This document shows, one piece after another, positions 59,701 through 64,000 of a DNA stretch of 64,000 nucleotides; the stretch's first letter is position 1; every line of letters begins with the position of its first letter. The translations under genes and the position numbers were made by a program. Source of the stretch: Archegozetes longisetosus (Eukaryota; Arthropoda; Arachnida; Sarcoptiformes; Trhypochthoniidae); contig JAEMBT020000007.1 of the NCBI GenBank assembly GCA_018873245.2, positions 4,147,129 through 4,211,128 of the forward strand. Direction: 5' to 3'. The notes below the pieces were generated by a model that worked only from the letters and a program-made list of their open reading frames with translations, was not told the DNA's origin and made no database searches.

Positions 59701-61550
59701 AGGGGAGAAATTATTAATTACATTTTTGTTTATTCTTAAGTGCCATTACTTAAACCAAGTTATCGCCACTTCACTTAGGAGTGAAAAAGAGTTGTTGGTA
59801 AAACCAAAATCACTTTTAAGTAATGATTCTTCACTTTAACGCTCCTAAGTGAATGGTTGACTAAAGTGTTGTTGGCCTATACGTACCTATATCATGAAAT
59901 CTTTTAGACACAACATATTATACTTCCAAAATTCAAGTCTAATTAAATTCTTGAGGGTTATGTGGTTTAAAATAAGAGCACTCTCAATGCTTATGCTGTT
60001 GTTATGAAGCATAATAAAGTTCATATCTAAATAAATTGAATTTTTCGTAAATGTAAATAGTGATGAACAAAATGAACGTCCAAGCTTTGGATGTGGACAT
60101 CCAGACGTCCAAAGTCCACGTCAAAGTCTCGGATATCTGTTGAAGTCCATGTCTCAGGTCCACGAAACCTCCGAGACGTCTCGTATAAAGTCTAATGGAA
60201 AAACTAGACTTTTGCTCATACTTTGCTTATCGCTTTTCATTAATTCTTGACAAACTTTCATGTTTAATCAACTTTTACTAGTTTTTTTCAAGCGAAAAGT
60301 TAAAATATCTGCAAAATGACTCTAGATATTTAATGTATGCTTACATGTCTTAAACTTGCCCATAAGTTCAGATCTATAGTTATCTTTCATTAACTATGTT
60401 TAAAATATTCTTATTTATATTCATCATTAGAGGCTACTTAATAGTTCAAAAAGGTGTTTTATTTCTTTTGTTCATAAATCGTTAAATTTATTAAAATGGC
60501 AGAAAGAATCAATTTTAACAATAACAATTGAAGTTTAATTTTAAGCTCTAAAGTCCATGTCCAAGTTTCAGAGATCTGCTGAATCCATGTCTCAGGTTCA
60601 CAAGATTATCGAGACGTCTTGTCCAAAATCTAACGGAAAAACGAGACTTTTGGACTTTTGTTCATCACTAAATGTTAATATACAGTATTAATAAAAAGTT
60701 TTACGTAATAGTACACAATTACTTTTATTACAAAAAGATTAAAAAGAAATTAAGAAGCAATTTTTGGTATATCCAAAAAGACAATAAGCGAACAATATTT
60801 TAATATTTCTTTAAAATAACAAAGAAAATTAAAATTTCATTTATTCTCTTCAGGTGAATGGCCGCTATTTAATTATTTCACATGTTTCGATGTTGAAGTC
60901 TATTGCGCGATCATGTTGTCCATTATTGTGATCCCATTTATGATATGCCAGAAGAGAAGAAGTTTCAAACCATTCTTCGAAATTATTTGGCAATATGCTT
61001 CAGTAATTCTTTCGGACTATTTCTCAATTAATGCAGTCGGATCTTACGAGCGATCATTTGCTGCAACTTGGCTCTTGGTCTGTAACATATTATTGGCTGC
61101 ATTTTCAGGTCATTTCTGGGATCTTTTAGTTCGGAGTCAACCAATTGATAAAATCAATTCGTTGGAAGACTTGCACACAGAACCTCAATGGAAGGATAAA
61201 ATCCTTCGAGTAGGTGATTATATGCAAGGCGCAGACTTTATACGAAACGATCAATCAGATATGGCTAAGGATTTCAAGGGTAGAACAATATTTGATGATC
61301 CGTTCGAATTTATATCGAAGCACAAAATGAATTACGACGAATTTCCCAAGATATATACTGGAAAGGAAGTGCTAATTTTGGAAAAACTGGTAGCTCATTA
61401 CTTTAAAGGAACGTATATAGACTTCAGTAAACATCAATTGAGAGAAGGATATGATTATCATATATCAGAAAAAGGCCTCGGAATGATACCTTACTTCATA
61501 GGATACGGTTCGCGATTTAATAGCACGATGTCTAAGAAATTGGATGATTT
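56708..61550 (+). CDS. Ionotropic glutamate receptor-like protein, 5' part (3' end not found)
   Basis: Three exons: 56708-56934, 57024-57223, 60854-61550 (374 codons so far), ending at donor gattt|gtaag. A chemosensory-type ligand-gated channel is expected. Seen in order: a short first ligand-binding half with three N-glycosylation sites (NLT, NIT, NNT) and QWCGPLIFMMLEFAKRIKA; membrane segment about 157-174 (VYCAIMLSIIVIPFMIC); pore-loop region about 183-200; membrane segment about 211-228 (FAATWLLVCNILLAAFSG). Then comes LLVRSQPIDKINSLEDL, the classic start of the second ligand-binding half, which runs to the end of exon 3. The last membrane segment is absent, so at least one more exon lies downstream, perhaps beyond the window. 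There is no signal peptide at this Met, so a further 5' exon is possible. The exon 2 acceptor could also be 6 bp later. Confidence 0.8.
57352..57582 (-). other. Small open frame with signal-peptide-like start, uncertain
   Basis: A 76-codon minus-strand frame, more GC-rich than its surroundings. From the third Met it reads MGKASKVGAALVIFLLLSLC, a secretion-signal-like start, then a Pro/Leu stretch and a basic tail ending NWLARMY. An acceptor-like cctactcag lies just inside the first Met. The plus strand of the same stretch is also open for 63 codons, which weakens the case. I recognise no family; it may be a transposon fragment. Confidence 0.2.
58150..59376. mobile_element. 1.2-kb foldback carrying an exon-like fragment
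   Basis: The arms are about 280-320 bp: left attacatacctatatatttat, right end reverse-complemented giving the same. Both continue with cagtatcacttg, ttaaatgttc, ggttaagaatatgaaaacag and attctcgaaattccttctgg to gttacacacaattta. The ~620-bp spacer (about 58473-59098) holds the fragment at 58700-58901. No certain target duplication was found. Confidence 0.8.
58700..58901 (+). pseudogene. Exon-like gene fragment inside the foldback
   Basis: After a convincing acceptor (tttcgttatcag) a frame of 66 codons ends in TAA. It contains GDRFRRFLKDMHALYPFDAA and SAAVPINPPSVPRIGLGSDK and is more GC-rich than the spacer around it. Its phase does not match receptor exon 2, so it is not an alternative receptor exon in that frame. 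A second frame is also open for about 40 codons. A signal aataaa follows at about 59081. I do not recognise the protein. It may be a captured terminal exon of a host gene, or a real short gene. Confidence 0.35.
59469..59575. repeat. Dispersed repeat unit (caagtgaggta...ttagaccc), copy 1
   Basis: It carries caaaatgttcagctcggtga, actgaatccaacgatgtatc and ctcctttagaccc, the same order as in the 62.7-63.3 kb foldback arms. Confidence 0.6.
60058..60670. mobile_element. hAT-like non-autonomous element, 613 bp
   Basis: The termini are inverted: left tagtgatgaacaaaatgaac, right (reverse-complemented) tagtgatgaacaaaagtcca. The flanks aatgtaaa (60050-60057) and aatgttaa (60671-60678) match at 7 of 8 bases, consistent with an aged 8-bp duplication. 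Two internal blocks repeat in direct orientation (about 60095-60215 and 60545-60655), sharing agtccatgtctcaggt, cgagacgtct and taa(t/c)ggaaaaac.agactttt. No transposase. Confidence 0.75.
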
Positions 61551-63419
61551 GTAAGTTGATATAAGTTTTCTCATATCAATGCATTTTATTCGGCAAAATT
61601 TCGTAATTTGACTGAAGTTTGATGGTTTCTGAATTTTCCATTCCATAAAATAAACATTATTCATAATAATGTATTACGAGTAGAGAACTGGTGATTGTGA
61701 AATGGAAAGATCTAAATAGGGTCAATAAATATACTTTGTATATTAGAAACATTTTAGCCAAGCGAAATTTCTAATCATAGTTTCAAGTCTACAAGGTGGA
61801 GTAATACGCTCGCTAACCAATTCAGCTCAATTAGAGGATTTAGTTTTACATCGGTTCCTATTTTTAAAGATATAATCAAAATTTTTTAATTATTTATTTT
61901 GTGATTAATGCTTATTTATCGATGAGTGCGGTTATCAAGTAATTTAGATATAGACATGTTTTAAAATTAATTGCAAAGTATGACTAAACTTTTAAAAACG
62001 AGAATCCATTAGTATATCGATGTTTAAGTTAGTGAGCGAGAAAAATTAAAATATAAAGCTTAACGAAAATGGCATTCTTCCAATATGTGATCTGAATATA
62101 ATGACTAATATGTAATCGAAATGAGTCAAAATTATAAATAAAATTCAAATTTCGTTGAATTCATTTATTAAAATTGTTTATTAAAAAGATGCTATTCAGG
62201 AAGTTAAGAGTTCACTAATATCTTCGATTGGGCACATAAAAGTACTATCTCGCGGATTAACTGAATGCCACCGAATCTCAACTAAATGTTGGGGCAGTAA
62301 TTCTGGAGAATTTCCGTGCAATTTTCTTATGATCTGACGGCAAAAGTTTACGATCTTTAAAAAATTAAGCAGCTGTTTCTTTAGTTGGTCTAATTTGATA
62401 AAAATTGTGAGCTAAAATTTTATGCTACTTTACTAACAATTGTTATGACTGGGTATAAACCCAATATCTTAACTTACGAATAAGTTATTAATTATGATTT
62501 TAAATTTTTATTAGGCCATTTATTATTCATGTCATGTTATATTGCATGTCAAAGTTTAGAAAGTATCACAAATCACATATCGGAGTGTAAAAAGTTTACC
62601 AGATCACGTATTGGAAGAATGCCACGAAAATAATAAGTTGGAGTTTCTCATATATCATTATACTAACTCAAAATTGACCCAACTGTAATATTCTCTAAAC
62701 TTTAATTTCGAACAGAAAATTCACAATTTGGGTAAATCCGGGCTAATGGGTCTAAAGGGGTTCCCGACCCCGCACCTCCAAGTATAATACATTATTGGAT
62801 TCAGTTCATTGAGATGAAAATTTTGATACTACACTTTACTACTTCCAACCCGAACCTGACCACTTCTGACCACCGAGACCTACCCCCCTCGAAAATGGGT
62901 GAACCTGGCTTTACCAAGTTGTTACCCAAGCCAAACTTGATTTAATATAAGGTATAATAGGTTAAGTCGCGAAGCGACCTAACTTATTCTCCCTTAATCT
63001 ATATCAGGTTTGTTTAGGTTACGACTCGAGAATCCAGGTTTGTCCATTACGAGGCACTAAACCAAACAATGATGGATACCTCGAGAACTACTTGAGATAA
63101 TTTGTCAAGTGAGGTATCAAAATGCTCAGTTCGATGTCCTGAGTTCAATGATATATCACTTGGCGGAGTCAGCCACTCCCATCGGGAGTTATCGAGAAGT
63201 GGTCAGGTTCGGGTTGGAAGTAGTAAAGTGTAGTATCAAAATGTTCAGCTTGACGAACTGAATCCAATGATATATCACTTTGGAATGGGAGGTCGGTAAC
63301 CCCTTTAGACCCATTAGCCCGGATTCATCCCATAATTTAAATCTTAATATTTTGATGATATCCAAGAAAAATTATGGTTTTAAACTTATTGGATTTTTGC
63401 TTAAATTTTAAAGGAAATA
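61551..63419. other. Downstream of receptor exon 3; no exon recognised
   Basis: The missing receptor 3' exon is not convincingly found here. An acceptor-like ttttattag at about 62507-62515 is followed by a short in-phase frame (PFIIHVMLYCMSKF...) with a stop, too short and unlike the family's last membrane segment. The foldback at 62723-63338 occupies the rest. Confidence 0.45.
62723..63338. mobile_element. 616-bp foldback built from the dispersed repeat unit
   Basis: The arms are about 150-165 bp. Left aatccgggctaatgggtcta; right, reverse-complemented, identical for 20 bases, then aaggggtt.ccgacc, attggattcagtt and ttttgatactacactttact and cccgaacctgaccacttct. The centre holds gttaagtcgcgaagcgacct, a local palindrome, and at 63106-63190 another direct copy of the unit. 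Confidence 0.8.
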
Positions 63420-64000
63420 TTAGGTTGTCAACTATGAAATGTCGTTTTTTTAATGAAAGAAAAATGATTAATTATTTACAAACTAATTAAGTTTAATTAA
63501 TTATGTAATCGCCCTCATTATCCACTACTTCCTTCCACCTTTTGACCAAATTTTCGATCCCCAGCTTGAAGAAATCGGTGGTCTTTGAGGCGATAAAATC
63601 AGAGATGTCTTGTTTGACATCCTCTTCATCTTCGAACTCCTCTCCTGACAAATGATGTTGAAGTGACCGGAATAAATGGTAATCCGAAGGAGCAGTATCC
63701 GAACTATACGGAGGGTGGGAAAGGACTTCCCAACACAACTCGCGGATCTTTTGTTGGGTCACTCTTGTAATATGTGATCTGGCGTTGTCATGATGAAAGA
63801 TTACTCTTTTCCTATTGACCAGTGATGGCCGATTGTGAACCAGTGCGGCATTCAGTTGGACCAGTTACTGACAATAAACTTCAGCCGTGACCCTTAGGTT
63901 CGGATCCAGGAGTTCCCAATACACCACACCTCTCATGTTCCAACAAATGTGGAGCATTATCTTCTGTTGATGTAATCCGGGTCTCGAGGTCGGGACAGGT
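63420..64000 (-). pseudogene. Mariner transposase (3' part of element), at least one stop codon
   Basis: A mariner-family DDE transposase on the minus strand; the element runs off the right edge. The element end ttaggttgtcaactatgaaa lies next to TA at 63418-63419. The coding part ends at 63493. Seen: FHHDNARSH with the second catalytic Asp and PSDYHLF with the third, 34 residues between them (D34D, mariner signature), plus PPYSSDTAPSDYHLF and a C-terminal ...WKEVVDNEGDY. An in-frame TAA at 63865-63867 breaks the frame in the YCQ-LVQL stretch, so this copy is probably inactive. The first catalytic Asp and other terminus are beyond the window. Confidence 0.9.

Larger units (their letters stand above)
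57224..60853 (+). other. Receptor intron 2 (3.6 kb) filled with mobile elements
   Basis: The donor is aaga|gtaagt and the acceptor ctcttcag|gt (phase 1). Contents: a small minus-strand open frame (57352-57582), a foldback with exon-like cargo (58150-59376), a repeat unit (59469-59575) and a hAT-like element (60058-60670). Confidence 0.8.

Noticed and set aside
62516-62592. Last exon of the ionotropic receptor (in-phase PFIIHVMLYCMSKF...).
   Set aside because: The hydrophobic stretch is too short, and the segment that should precede the last membrane helix is missing.

Overview
The window is AT-rich nuclear DNA from an animal, most likely an arthropod. The evidence is spliceosomal introns of about 55-90 bp mixed with multi-kilobase introns, a divergent ionotropic glutamate receptor (a protostome family), a conventional protein kinase C of arthropod type, and mariner, hAT-like and tRNA-SINE elements. 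A chelicerate such as a mite is plausible, but the sequence does not prove it. There is no prokaryotic gene organisation. Exon boundaries were worked out by hand from GT..AG sites, reading phase and protein-family patterns.

Layout. 1-11670 holds no recognisable gene, only one MITE copy. 11671-23230 (+) is a complete four-exon conventional PKC (694 aa: pseudosubstrate, C1A, C1B, C2, kinase, C-tail). 23231-37675 is gene-poor and carries small foldback elements. 37676-38374 (-) is a single-exon 232-aa orphan membrane protein. 40766-44919 (+) is a nine-exon secreted protein with a signal peptide and six CUB domains; exon 3 carries a 1-nt frame break. It converges tail-to-tail, 214 bp apart, on 46295-45134 (-), a three-exon secreted chymotrypsin-fold serine protease with unusual pocket and oxyanion-loop residues.

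46.3-56.7 kb is a transposon cluster. It includes an 1184-bp hAT-like element with a perfect 8-bp target duplication and a 711-bp, TAA-flanked long foldback nested inside it. It also has two copies of another hairpin family, one nested inside a 1.64-kb TA-flanked element, and a complete tRNA-derived SINE with a 12-bp target duplication. 56708-61550 (+) is the 5' part of an ionotropic receptor gene whose 3.6-kb intron is filled by a foldback carrying an exon-like fragment and by a second hAT-like element. The window ends in a mariner transposase (-) with at least one stop codon.

The thread through the window is one small TA-flanked MITE family (six copies). Two copies sit inside short introns, one in the PKC gene and one in the CUB gene. 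In the CUB gene the target dinucleotide is itself part of the 5' splice site. The CUB protein and the protease are both predicted to be secreted and may act in the same extracellular setting; that is inference from domains and adjacency.
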